A DNA stretch of 64,000 nt from Agrostemma githago (Eukaryota > Streptophyta > Magnoliopsida > Caryophyllales > Caryophyllaceae), in contig OY288242.1 in the NCBI GenBank assembly GCA_958450325.1, forward strand, positions 27,038,474 through 27,102,473, given 5' to 3'. This document shows, in pieces, positions 48,453 through 60,744 of the stretch (within the stretch, counting starts at the first letter, position 1; the number at the start of each line of letters is the position of its first letter). The translations under genes were made by a program, and so were the position numbers. Below the pieces are notes generated by a model, which had not been told where the DNA came from, did no database searches, and saw only the letters and a list, made by a program, of their open reading frames with translations.

Positions 48453-51400
48453 TACCTGATGTACCACATGTCATCGGGGTTCCTAGGGTGAGACTCGAAG
48501 AGAAATCGCTCGAATATTAGTGTGCGCGCATTAGTTTATTGATTCATGCATAACCCAAATTTTGCCCGGGCCGGTTACTTGTGACCGACGTCCCACTATA
48601 CCACGGTGCATTCCTACATGGGTGCACTAAAGACTTCGATGACGGAACTCACCGGGGTTTTACGGCAGGTCCTAGTTCCAAATCGGCTAGGGAGTCCGTC
48701 CCGTTTCGTGAGAATGCTATCGTTGTTGGTATAGACCCTACTTTCGACCGACCGAGACTTAGTGTAAAGCATACATAAGCGTCGTTGTAATGCTTGCTTG
48801 ACTACGTGCTACTTGGTTTCCGTGTCATTTTTTTCAAAAACCGTCATTTCAAAAAATGCATCTTTCCAAAATACCAAATTTTGAAAAATCCGAAATACTG
48901 TCCGTTTCGGGACCCGTTTTTTCAAAATATCCAATTTCAAAAACTCGGAATGCTGCCGAAATTTAGATTTACGATTTGACTCAAAATAGTCTATTTTCTA
49001 GCCGGCATGCTGTCCATTTCAAAATTCGAATTTTTGATCCACCATTCGATTTTCGAATTTTCAAATCCTATTTCGATTTTCAAATTTCAAAATTCCATTC
49101 CGATTTTTTTCAAATCCTCGAGATGCGATTCTCGACTTTCAAATCTCCGAGATGCCGTTTTCGATTTTCAAATCTTCGGGATCTTATTTTCTACTTTCAA
49201 ATTTTCGGAAATTTATTTTCGGTATTCAAATTTTCAAAATTCCAAATATTCAACTTATCAAAAAAAAAACTCGGCCCTATCGGCATGCTGCCAATTTCAA
49301 AAGACGGGATCGCCTCCTCAATTTTCAAAACGCGAATTTACTCGCAACCATTCTAACCTTTCAAAATGCCCGGTCCTATTGGCCCACTGCCAATTTCAGG
49401 ACCGTTCTCTCAATTTTCAAAATCCAATCATTTTTTCAAAAACCTTCCTAATTATAGGACCTACCGTAATCCGTGTTTCGGGTCTTTTCGTAATTTGTCG
49501 AAGGTCTATAGTGTCGAAACTCCGTCGATCCTACATCACGGGTTTCTTCCCCATCCTAGTCCGCCTTTTCCTAAAGGCATAACCGACCAACACGAGTCAT
49601 ACACTCGTAAATGGAAGGTTCGTCTAAACACTCGAGTCCTAACTAGAAAGTCACACGCGATCTTTCCCTCCGACAGGACGGTCCCCACGACCTTTCCTAG
49701 GGGAATTTTGCACGTCTTTCAATCTGTTAGTCGAGTCATCCCAATTCAAGTTCTTTAACTTAAGGGTCTACCCTAATCACAAGGTCTATCCTTATTCAAG
49801 TCAGGTCAAGGGTCTCTAGCGTCGAAACTCTGCCGATCTTACATCGCGAGTTTCTTCCCTTACCCCGTCTGCCTTTTCTCGAGGCCGAGTCAACCTTTTA
49901 CAAGGCATAGCCCTGTAGCTAAAGGTTCGTGATCCTTACATCTAAGGGTCACTCGTCCGACACTCGAGTCTTAGCAAAATCTTCAATCCCACTCGGGGGC
50001 TACCCTTTAGCAGAGCGATCAATCACGGTTGCTCTAAGGGTCAGGTCCTACACGTGTTGTCTCACGTAACCCGCTTTTGAGTCACTTAGATGCCACACCA
50101 TCTGAGTCCAATCAGGGTCTTTAGTCTCATTCGGGGGCTATCCTCTAACCGAGCAGTCGACCACGGTCACCCTAAGGGGTACCTTACGTTCATCATACAC
50201 CAGCGTCCTTATGATGCTTTTCTTCGAGTCGTAACTATGCTACGAACACTCGAGTCACCTAGGTTTAGGTCGCCACGGTTGGTCCGAACACGTGACGCGG
50301 TCAAACACGGTCGCCCCATTTTCGGACTTACCCTCGTGCAGCTTGAATCTCATCATCGAGTCCAAGCCAGGGTTGTTACCTCGTCTAGGTCAACGTTCGA
50401 GTATCCCGGTCCAAGAGTCTTTGTCGACCCGTCACCCCGGGCCATGTCTAGTTTGACTCCCTCTCTTGGATTCGCGCAAAGTCGAGTTTAGGCGAGTCGT
50501 GGCACCTGTCGTTTCCTCCAATCAAGGACCTTACCAAAAAGAAACGACCAACCAAGTATCCGAAAGTCCGGATTCGATTCGAGTCTAAGTCTGAGTCCGA
50601 GTCTAGGATATCCTACATCCTCATTTCAAAGTCAGAGTCAGAGTCAACTGTATTCTGTCCTCTTTTCAAAATTCAATAAAATCAGCTTTTCTATCTCTCA
50701 TATATGCTTTCCTTATGTGTTTCCGAGAACATGATGAACACCATCATACACTGTGAGCACATGCACGTGACTATTATAGGCACATCTATAATGACTGCAG
50801 GAACTAAGGCCCGTGTTTTCCTTTACCTGTTCCATGTCTGGTATAGAAAGCCACATAACTACCCTTAGCAGGAGCGGTGTCGAATCCTATGACAAATCTA
50901 GGTAGTCTCCTAGTTCGGGTTCAAGACGGAAGGCTAGCCCACTTCCCACAATAAATACCCTTCCAATAAGACTGATCAATCCCCACCTTAGGCGTTAATC
51001 TGACCAGAAGCAAAAAAAAGAAGCATCGTGACTCTATACCCAACTCGGGACGATGCTCCCACTAAGCCTGCTCGGAATTATGATGACAATACCGAGATCC
51101 AAATCACCATGCTTACCGTAGAGTACTCCACCGCGAGTTGCACTCACCAACTAGGCTTGCTTCTTACAAAGGTTTAGCTCCACAAGCCTAATCCAACCGA
51201 TGGGCCCACCCCCATATCCACCCACAACATCAAAGGGAGGGATAGCCGTGAAAAAAAAACTGGACAAAAAAAACAGAAGTCCAAAGAAAAAAAAAACAAA
51301 AGGCCGATACAAAAGAGCTGGCCATGACCAAAAAAAAAAAAACTCTCAACATCCCTCGACCAGATACGATCAATCCCTTGACTGGGACACAGTCAACTCG

Positions 51401-53689
51401 AGTGAAGGATCCCACGACCGGGGCTAAGAGGTCAACCCAAAAAAAAAAAAAAAAATTCAAATACCCATGACCGTGGTCAATGTTCAACTCAAGTGAAAAT
51501 CCCTTGACCGGGGTACGGTCAATTCAAAAATTATCAATGCCTATACCGTCCAATAGGGAAGAGACAATCAAGCTGGTCAGCTAACACCACACTTAGCCTT
51601 CCCACATTGCAACCCTCAAGACCTTCTCGAGACCTAGGCTAAGAGACAGCCCGGAATTTTGAGGATTCTAGCTCCATAGGATACACCCTAACCTTTAGGG
51701 CCAGACATGGAAATCAGATCCCACATTATCAAACCTACCCTGATCGAAGTCCGAGTCATTTTTACTCGACTTCCCCCTTTCCTACCACATTACAATACCT
51801 TACCCTCGAAGCCTTAGCTCCACAAAATCGAGCTCCAGATTTCAAATCATCAAAGCCACTTGCGACCTAGCTCCACATTTCCAAAAACATCCAAACCAGT
51901 TACCAACCCCAAACACGGGAACTCAACCTGCGGTCGACATAGAACATGCCCAAATAGTTCACACCACCTCTGGGGGCTACCCCGGAGAACGCTCACAGTC
52001 ACGGGATCAACATCCTAACTGTTCTAGCCCTTTGATCAAGACATCATTGGGAATTCACCTAGCCTACACCATCGTTATGGCTAGTTACACACAAAGCCCT
52101 AATAAACTAGGCAACATAATATATCTTCCAATCCACTGAACTACGGCTTGGTTTGATTTCACTACACGTGAATACGTAGGCAGCCTTTCAACAAGGGCAC
52201 AACCACCCATATTGACACAAATTCAGAAAGCACCATCATTCCTATCACGACACTGTCATGTTCTCAACAGTTAGCTTTGTCGTCCTGGGGGCTTCTCTTA
52301 GACAGAAGTTCTCCATCCACCCACATAATCCAAATACTTTCAAAAATCTAGCCACCTTTCTATAGTGTGTCCTAGTACTCGGCTCAGTCAAAGACGAGAA
52401 TCCGTCAGGGACTCGAAGCAACACCCATTTTGGGACTATACCCCGAAACCAAAGATCCAAAAAAGCACTAGACTATAGCATTGCTACTGCTAAGCCTTGT
52501 CATGCAAAAACAGTCTCGTTACAGACTACTGCAGCCACTCTATAGCACATCCTTCCCATTCCGATGTTCGACCGTGTTGCCACTCGCCTAGGCTACGGAA
52601 TAGCGCAACTTAAGAGTCTTGTCATCTTAGGTGGCCCATCCCCCTACCGAGTCACAGTCCAACCCCTCGAGAGTCCAAGTCGTGTCTGTCAACTCCTCGT
52701 CCTGTCACGTCCAGAGTCGAGTCTGTCGGTACCTCCCTCCTCAAATTTTCACTTCAAAGTTTGCAAAACTTAGCCATTTGATAAAATCCTTTTCAACAAG
52801 GTCAAATTTCAGTCTATTTAAACTGCAAATTTCTTTTCTACCCCTTTCAATTTTGAAAACCTATCTCCTAGCACGTGAGTTGCTTTCAGGACTTCGATTT
52901 CAAAACTAAGCAAAAATCATTTCCCCCAGCGCAAACTAGTCTATAGATGCTAACTGCATTTCCTATGTGCTATCTTGCTATATACTATGCCTGCTATTTC
53001 TGCCTATGTATCTAACATTTCAGGTGCCAGCTAGTGCTTCCCAACGGAACATCAAAGGCGGTGTTTCTCCTGAAATGCTACATGCAAGTTGTCATGTGTC
53101 AGCATACGGGTACACCCAAGACTTCAGAAGCAAGTCCCCGCGCAGCTACTTTACTCCCCAACACGAGTCAGTGTTTTGCCTATATGTTACATACAAGTTG
53201 TTATGTGTCAGCATACAGGTACACTCCAGACTTCAGAAGCAAGTCCCCGCGAAACTATTTAAATTCCACAACGGAGTCAACTTTTCCCCGGTATGCTACA
53301 TCCAAGACGTGATGTGTCGGCATACGGGTACACCTACACCCCGAAAGGCAAGTTTTACTCCCCATGGAGCATCATCATCAGGTCAGGTACGACTCAAGGC
53401 TTCAAAAGCAAGCCCGTACAGCTCACATATTTCCCCAGCGGAACGCCCGAGGCGGCATTTTCCCCGAAATGGTACGAGCCGGGCCCACATATAGGCACGC
53501 CTAGGACTTATGCAACAAGTCTGACTCCCCGCGGAGCTATCATCATCAGGACAGGTATGACCCTCTGCTTATGGCTGGCGAGCCCTTCACGCAAGTCTAC
53601 TGGACTATAAACGACCCGACCGGAAGGCTGCCAGGTCGTAATCCTCGATTGGCCTGGTAGCTACTCTGACTTTCGCCTTGTCCAAGCCT
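48453..53689 (+). other. Non-coding interior of the non-autonomous element
   Basis: No retrotransposon protein is encoded in any frame. From 48840 to 49460 there are repeated TTTTCAAA/ATTTTCAAATTC stretches that open spurious F-, S- and I-rich frames. From 49450 to 50500 degenerate paragraphs recur, for example GTCGAAACTC…CGATC…ACATC near 49515 and 49820, and TCGGGGGCTA near 49994 and 50132. The stretch 50530-52930 shows only further degenerate text and A-runs near 51250-51450. A ~109-bp tandem repeat is listed separately. Confidence 0.7.
53050..53400 (+). repeat. Tandem repeat, ~109-bp unit, near the 3' end of the element
   Basis: TGTGTCAGCATACRGGTACAC occurs at 53095, 53204 and 53313, with 109-bp spacing. 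Each copy carries a GACTTCAGAAGCAAGTCCCC or related segment. The units have diverged by 10-20% by eye. They lie between the leader-like paragraphs and the purine tract, a usual place for tandem repeats in Tat-lineage elements. Confidence 0.7.
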
Positions 53690-53707
53690 CAGTCAGAGTG
53701 GGGGCTC
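53690..53707 (+). other. Polypurine tract of the non-autonomous element
   Basis: CAGTCAGAGTGGGGGCTC stands immediately before the 3' LTR. The same sequence, with about 200 bases upstream of it, occurs on the minus strand of Tat-2 (39338-39560), including CTCTGACTTTCGCC…GTCCAAGCCTCAGTCAG. This links the two elements. Confidence 0.75.
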
Positions 53708-56417
53708 TGTAGACACCCGCATTTTGCCTGCTAGTGTCTATAGCAGTTCCCGACAAAACACCCGATGATGATCGGACGTCAACGTGACTTAATATGCTCG
53801 AATACGGACTCAGAATCAATAGTATCCGACGTGGGCATTTAGCGGAGTGCAAATCTCTCAAAACCGACCTCAAATTCAGGCCCAGTGGGCCGTTTCCAAT
53901 AAAATAAGACTAATTTGGGCCAAAACCGACACCAAAAATAAATCCCGTCTTTTGGCGACCGGGTCAAAACCCGGTCAAAGACGAACCCGTCACAAAAACC
54001 AGCCTAAGTGCATCTTCTAGAAGCTGGCGCCCAATCCAAATTCAAAAAAAGATTACAACAAACAACAATATCAATTCCTTCCTAAAATAGCTCGATTTGC
54101 TTGATCCACTCGATCGAGTGGATAGACCCACTCGGTCGAGTGGAGCATCAAAAACCGGACCAGATTCATTTCTGAAGGCACTCGACCGAGTGCACTAGGG
54201 CACTCGATCGAGTGACCCTAGGTCGGGGGTGAAGCCTATAAATACCCCCTTAACCCCATTCATTTAAAAAAAAGGCTTTTCCCATGCATCCTTAGTCTAC
54301 ACATTCAGCCAACTTATCAATCTCTACACATTACCACCTTTCAATCTTCCACATTCATACACATTCATTTATACACAATCAACACATACACATTCAAAAC
54401 TCGAGATCAAAACTCACCAAAGACCCGAGAGCATCCTCTCCCTAACCAAACACACCCTAACTCACCCTACATATCTCGACACTCCCGCGCACACGCCGCT
54501 ACTACGAGTTCGTTTCCGAGGCCATTAAGCATGTAGGTTGAGGGTGTAATTCAATCCCGACATCTCCTTTCTCTTTTTCGATTATATATGTATATGTATT
54601 ATTATTATTATTATTATTATTACTACTACTACTACTAACCACTAACACTAACCTTTAATTTTGTGCATACTAACATTTTATTTATGTATTCTAACACTAA
54701 CTTTCATTTTTGTATACTAACACTTTAATTCCGTATTCTAACATCTAACATTATTATACCGTGTATATATACATACTAGTATTAAAATCTCGGTTTCGAA
54801 TACGTTTAACTATGAGGATCGCCTAAAGTCCATCTAATTCCTTTACGAGTAACGACGGAGGTGGCGCCCTTTCGAGGAGCAATGTGCTCAAGGACGTGAT
54901 GTGATCGTGATCGGTCATAGTTGAACATATTTGATCCCATTTTCAAGAATAGTGCGGAACCCGTTGACACGAAAACCGACATCACATAATCCGAAAAGAT
55001 TAGTTCCGATGTCGTGACGTAGAGGGATGCAATTCCGTCACTAATTCAAAATTTCAATCTAAACGATAACATTTTCATAAAATTCCGATAACGGTATTAT
55101 AATCGCTTGCATATGCGATTATAGCACCGAAAGCCGAGTTAAGTACAAATCGTACAATATTTGTATTTAATTTGGCCCACTATCGATTTTAACCAAAAAG
55201 CAACACGAGTTGTCACTCGTACAGGGGCTACTCGACCGAGTACGTAGGCTACTCGATCGAGTAGCACCCAAAAATCTGGACAGTAGCTACTTTAAAGACA
55301 CACTCGACCGAGTCAGACCATGACTCGATCGAGTGGGTCCTGTAGCCCATAAATTCGAGAGCTTCAATGCAACATTTGAGCCTCATCATTCTTTTTACGA
55401 CTTTTAGTCGGCACGTGCATAATCAATCACGTAATTCTAATTTTCAAAACTCATGCATATCACGACACCTAAAACGATTTTGATCGACGGTCTCGCACTA
55501 TTAATTTTATGTCGACGACTCTTTAGTCGTATCCGACACATAATTAATTTAGACTCCATTTCTCGAGATGATAAGTCGGGACAAGGCATCGAGGTTCGAG
55601 ATCGGGTTAGCACCACACCTAGGTCTCGAACCTCCGTCCTTTGATTAATATGCAATATAATGCGTAATTAATTAAAGTTTGTCCATTTGCACAACTTACG
55701 GTCTAGTTTATATTTATTATATACGGGTCCATTTCTAGTTAACATTTGCTGCTTATAATTCAATTATTCTATTTTATTGCTCGTTGTATTGTGAATTCCG
55801 GGTTGTATTCCGCCCGTGTAATTTGTAATTTATTTACGAGTTTTCTATTATTTGATGTTTGCCATTTATTTATTTAAATGAACATCGCATGCTAAATCAC
55901 TTTGACGTGAATCAAGATGCATTAAATGACGTAGTTCACATACTATTCATATGCTAGCCCGAAAACGCTGTTTGCATATCATTTAATCGTTTTACTAGCG
56001 CGCGCACACGAACACGAGCGATGTCTTAGTAGAGGCCGCCATGTGCGGGCGGGGTTGGGTGTCCTTAGTGGGCTTCCCAACACGTACCCTCACCCCTTAC
56101 TCAGAACCTTTGGTTTCCGGATGTCCGAAACCCTTGGCGCACGAGAGTCATTCTATATACGAAAGCCGGTTTATACGGTATCGGTATTGCAATGCAAAGG
56201 GACGAGCCCAATGAACTCTGAAATCGAAGTGGGCTTACTTTGTGTAAATCCCATGACGACATAGAGTGGGCTCGTATGGTTCCGAATAACCACAAAATTC
56301 GGTGGCGACTCCATTTTGACTTAAATTTCGAACCCGAGAGCAATCTTACCACGAGATTCATTCGCCTACCCAAACCCGCGCGTGGCCGCGTCGGGGTGGA
56401 CCTACGTCATGTCCATA
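53708..56417 (+). repeat. 3' LTR of the non-autonomous Tat-type element
   Basis: This 2710-bp LTR is near-identical to 45725-48431. Differences seen are CCCAGAAA/CCCATAAA, GGTCCGTTT/GGTCCATTT, GTAAAGCCC/GTAAATCCC, the microsatellite near 54598-54640 and the terminal ACA to ATA at 56415-56417. The promoter palindromes and TATAAATA are at 54104-54244. Confidence 0.9.
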
Positions 56418-56605
56418 CTACTACTAATTACTATGCAAACTACTAGATTACTAGAGAATTACTACTAGATTACTACTAATGGTGATGATACTACACTACA
56501 CTAATGGAAGATACTAGATGAATACTAATCTAATGAAGGATGCTACACTAATGGATTGTTGCCTACTACTACTACTTGGATGCTTGGGCAACAATCTAGG
56601 GTTAC

Positions 56606-56955
56606 ATATATATAGTAATCCTCTTAATGGGTATTTAACCTAAAGCCAAAATCCAACTCTTGCTTCATTAGTGAGACAATCTCCCTCAACATCTTCATAG
56701 GGTGAAACTTTGCCCTGCGGTCTTGACAGTAATTCTCATCGGGTGAAATTTCACCCGGTCAGATTTTCTTCCTTTTTTTTTTTGCGTTTTTGGCTCTTCT
56801 TTCCATCAGGCGAAATTTCACCCGGTGGGCGAAATTTCGCCCGGTCAGTTTCGCCTGGTGGAGAGTTCTCGGAAAATCTTCGGGGAGGCATTTTTACCGT
56901 CGGGTGAAATTTCGCCCGGTGGTGTCTCACCGGGTGAAATTTTACCCGGTTATTT
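56606..56955 (-). promoter_or_regulatory. Athila LTR promoter: GAAATTTC palindromes upstream of a TATA box
   Basis: Read on the minus strand, five dyads of the type CGGGTGAAATTTCACCCG (56739-56760, 56816-56835, 56836-56856, 56900-56920, 56927-56950, some imperfect) precede TATATATA at 56613. Variants carry C/G instead of T/A on both arms (GGGCGAAATTTCGCCC). The layout matches the Tat LTRs, but the palindrome core is unrelated. Confidence 0.55.
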
Positions 56956-57256
56956 CATTGGCCTCGTTTCTTGTCTCATTCTTCGTTAATTGATTGGATG
57001 GCTTTAAACTTTAAGTTGTGTGCTTTACTTTTTGGACGGTATTCCCTTCTCTTGTGCTCGTGGAAGCTCGATCGTGATTTCGGTGCAAAATCCTATCAAA
57101 ATCGATAAAAAACTACCAAAAACACGTAAAACGCACAAGAGGGACGCTAATGCTAGAAGTACACAAAATATGGCGATAATCGCACTCTAAACTCGCAAAA
57201 CGAGGGAAAAACGGGTCTAAATGAGGGGAAAAACGGTCTAAATTTAGCACACAACA

Positions 57257-57275
57257 ATTCCCCCACACTAAACCG
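57257..57275 (-). other. Athila polypurine tract
   Basis: On the minus strand this reads GGTTTAGTGTGGGGGAATT next to the LTR start TGTTGTGTGC. A similar AGTGTGGGGGAGGAG block occurs further inside at about 58893-58907, followed by related sequence. This suggests an internal duplication of the element's 3' region. Confidence 0.6.
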
Positions 57276-59530
57276 TTGCTCGTTCTTGAGCAAAGACCCA
57301 AAAAGAAATTACATACTACTACTACTACTAGCTAGACTAAGCTAAGCCGATACGGGGCAATTAACGGGCCCGCTCCGTCCCTTCAACTCACATCGAAATA
57401 CCCATGAGGTAAGATACTTCCATGCAAGGCAAGTTGGGGCTTGCTCAAAATGGTGGATGCGACTAAACACACAAAAACATATAACACGAAAGAATAGACG
57501 CATCCAAAGCAAAATTAAAACACCGAATCCCTCATCGAGACGGCGGGGAAGACACCGATTACTTACTTAGAACAACAATAAACTTCCAAGATAAATGACC
57601 CATGTAAATGAGGACCAAAGCCTAATACTATGACAACTAAGCAATATAAGTGTTGATAACTTAGCCTAAGTCCTCCTAGTCTTCTAAAGGGGTACGACGG
57701 GGCGTATAACGGAGTGGAAAAAAGTGAACCATGGATTCGTTCGACACTGTAGGTAGGTGCAGTCTCGGTCTCTTTGGCTAAGCCAAGAGGGTCGTTCCAA
57801 ACTCGAATTTCCTAAATTAGCCCAAGTAGAAAAGGTGGAGTGTTTACAATTATTGGGGTGGATCGACTAATCACCGCTATCTTCCTACCTCGGGACTCGG
57901 TCCTCTAGTTGGCACTTCACGGCAACGAATCGATCCAAGGGCTTTTTTTTTCAAATAGGAGACGTTTTTGATGATATGATTTTTCATTTGAAGCTCCTTT
58001 TCTCTCCTTGTTTTTCATATTTTTGTGCCCTTTTCTCTTGCTTTGGTTTGCCCTTTTTTGGCTTTTCGATTTTGATGTGATTCATAACCAAGCTTGGAGG
58101 TTATTTTTGTGTAAACTTATTGTGGTGATGTATAGGTGGAGGAAATTAGGTAAACAAGAACACACGTCATTCCCGGATAACCCACGAAAAGGCGGAAAAA
58201 ATTTGGACTAAAGGTGCAATGGTCGTTCGAGCAAGGTCACCTAGAAAAGGGATGCGAGAACCAAGGCCTAACTCCTCCATGGGTGGTCAAGGTGGTCAAA
58301 TGCTAACCCCGAAGTAAACCTCTAGTAGAAAAGGTGGACTCAAGCTAAAGGGTCAACAAATTCATTGATTAAGAGTCATTCTACTAGATTAAGGTCCAAA
58401 ATCTACAATGGGTTATCTACAATGGAATGTAAACTCTTGTAATAAGCTTGTAATTGGGTTTTCGAAACATTTAGTCCTAGACACTCTATACAAAAGCAAA
58501 AAGAACACACGAAAAAGAAAAAGGAAAAATAAAAGAAAACACAAGTAAGGACATGTACTCCATACTCCATCAACATTCAAGCACACAATCAACCACAACA
58601 CCCAAAATGCTCAACTTCGAGAGCCTCCAATAGCAACAACCTAACTCTACAAAATTAAAGAAAGAAGGAAGGAAGTTACCAAGCGGATGCTTTCATAATC
58701 TCTTCAATTCGCGCTTCAAGGTGGTGGTTACCTGTAAGAGTGGAGAACAAGACCGTACACGGGACACGAAAACATAACGAGGAACAAGAAAGGAAAAAGA
58801 AAAGAAAGGAGAAAAATGTTTTTGATTTTTCGAATTTTCAAATTTTTATGGATTTTGAAAAGATTTTTGGCAAAATAAAAGATAGTAGACTCCTCCCCCA
58901 CACTAAAACTGTACATTGTCCTCAATGGACAAGTAGGGGAAGAACGAAAAAGATGGAAAAGAAAAATCTTTTTGGATTTTTAGGATTTTTCAAATGTTTT
59001 TGGGTTTTTCAAAATTTTTGAGAAAAGAAAAGAAAATGAAAAATCAAGAAAGCGATAAAATAGTGGCGGGCCTAGGTGCAATCACATCACCTAGACCCTA
59101 GCCAAGTGGCTAAGAAGTAGAAAAAGAAATAAAAGAGAAGAAAAGAAATTAAAACGAAAGGGTGAAAAATTGGGCATAGGTGTAGTCACGTCACCTAGCC
59201 CGGATTAAGAAAAATTGAGAAAACTTGATTAGAATTTGGATTTTTCAAAAGGGTCAATGGCGTAATCACATCGCCTAAAGACCGGGAGCAAAACCAAGGC
59301 TGCAACGGCCGCAAAAATATCAATGGGATAGTGGAACAATGGGACAACTTGCAAATCTTGTTCGATATAAAAACAATCACAACGATTATAATGATGGGAC
59401 AAGGAATAAGGAACAATATCATTTCAAAAATATACAATTGTAAAAGATTGAAGACTCACCGACACAAACCACACAAATACCCACAACAAACACAAACCAT
59501 ATTATTATCTACCGACTCTAATAGGGGTGT
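57276..59530 (-). other. Non-coding 3' region of Athila with inverted-repeat motifs
   Basis: No protein is recognisable. A-rich and GAAAAAG-rich stretches alternate with a motif in which AGGTG and CACCT face each other: near 59066-59095 (CTAGGTGCAATCACATCACC), 59173-59200 (ATAGGTGTAGTCACGTCACC) and, weaker, 59253-59275. Athila elements usually have a long untranslated region between the env-like ORF and the LTR, which this matches. Confidence 0.55.
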
Positions 59531-60570
59531 CTAGGTTGAATAATCATTTGACGCATAAGAAGCTGTCGGAGTTCCCTCACCGGCATACTCCCAAACCCCT
59601 ATTTCCCCCGATTCGGTTAGTCGGAATTCACAGGGACTTGGAGGTAGGTCCCAATTACGGTGGTTGTAAATATTGGTTAGGTTTTTGTTGGGGACAATTA
59701 AGGCACGGTCGTGGCCAAGAGAGACGAGGCGGTGGTCAGGCACATGAAAAATCCAACTAAGGAAGTAGGCCTTGTCAAGCTAGACATGGGGGTCATGTGT
59801 AACCCAAATTTCTTGCTATTAAAGTTACAAGACCACCACAGTCGACAGAAGGACATTGGTCAATTATAATTTGATGAAAGTGTAACGCCACGACAATAGG
59901 TAGGTCAAGAGGGTAAGGGTTACCGATCAAAGAGTCACATATCAATTGTAAGACACACACATTGAGGTTAATAATATTATCGGCAGATGGCAAAAGACAG
60001 TGGGAAAGAAGCAAAATAACGGATGGCAGGGTTACGGATTTCTGCGGTAAAGCTAGAATTGGGTTCAAAATCACGTTGACCCGGCGCTATGCGCCTCCAC
60101 AAGTCTCTTCTAGTCGCACTACTTTGGGAATCACTTAGGGGTTTACTTAGTCCGGTACCCGATGAGGGTAACCTAGAGCTAGGCCAAAGTCGGAAATATT
60201 TAAACAGTGATTTCTACCGAAGAGTCTAAATTTAAACTCTCTTGGTGTGGTCGGGTTATCGATGGTAAAGGTACCTAAAAATTCACAAGTCAAGTCTATT
60301 TGTGCAAGGCACAAAATTAAGTAGCTTACTAGTACCAATCCTAGACGATAACTCTTTAATATCGTTCTTAATTCCTAAAATTTTCGTTGTGAATGGACAA
60401 GGCCACCCTGTACTCTGAAAAGCTTTTTCAGAAAAAGTTTTAGCCAAAGGTGTATTAGGACAAGGTGATAGTTTAGGCCTCGAAGACTTACTAGAAGATG
60501 AACATTTAAGAGGTTTAGAAGTCGAAGCCATACCTTGTTTTCGCGCGGCTCGTTGGGCTCTTGTCTCCAT
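59531..60570 (-). pseudogene. Athila env-like ORF (ATHILA ORF-1 family), frameshifted
   Basis: The reading starts at ATG 60570 (METRAQRAARKQGM), a basic, serine-rich N-terminus. It changes frame near 60320 to CEFLGTFTIDNP and FRLFGRNHCLNISDFGLALG, then again to PILALPQKSV and VDCGGLVTLIARNLGYT (to 59793), with a last piece to 59531. The F-x-L-x-G…L…FG-x-ALG and CGGLIT-IA patterns are typical of the ATHILA ORF-1 family, which follows pol in Athila elements. Its function is not established. No membrane segment or signal peptide is seen. At least two frameshifts make it non-functional. Confidence 0.65.
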
Positions 60571-60744
60571 AATAATAATAATTGCAAGAAAAATCCCGAA
60601 ACTTTAGCTTCTTCTCTTCAAAAACCCAAGAATATAATCACCAAGTGGAAATGGAGTGGAGGTTTGAATGTGAATGGGTATGGAAGGTGGTTTAATGAAT
60701 ATGATGGGTGAAAATGTGAAGTGAATTGTGAGGTAAAAGGGTGA

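Larger units (their letters stand above)
45725..56417 (+). mobile_element. Non-coding Tat-type LTR retrotransposon (large non-autonomous), recent
   Basis: This complete 10.7-kb element has LTRs at 45725-48431 and 53708-56417, a tRNA-Arg primer site, a purine tract and a perfect target duplication CTACT (45720-45724, 56418-56422). The LTRs differ at only about four or five positions plus an ATT/ACT microsatellite, so the insertion is young. The 5.3-kb interior has no gag, protease, RT or integrase. Its leader matches that of Tat-1 and its 3' end matches that of Tat-2. It was therefore probably moved by proteins of that family. It inserted in the Athila LTR. Confidence 0.88.
44656..57256 (-). 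repeat. Athila 3' LTR, split by the non-autonomous Tat element
   Basis: The LTR is present as 44656-45724 and 56418-57256, about 1.9 kb when rejoined. On the minus strand it starts TGTTGTGTGCTAAATTTAG at 57256, directly after the purine tract, and ends GGTGATCA at 44656. The promoter part (57256 to about 56580) has palindromes at 56955-56735 and TATATATA at 56613-56606. The remaining part is AT-rich and non-coding. Boundaries are inferred from the TG/CA ends, the purine tract and the break in Tat-2 pol. Confidence 0.7.

Noticed and set aside
47451..48520. Several short ORFs in the 5' LTR that recur in the 3' LTR at 55437-56446
   Set aside because: They are identical only because the LTRs are copies. 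They lie in R/U5 and show no conserved domain.
48976..49758. Overlapping open frames of 100-190 codons rich in F, S, I and K in the non-coding element
   Set aside because: They come from repeated TTTTCAAA-type low-complexity DNA, are open in several frames at once and match no protein family.
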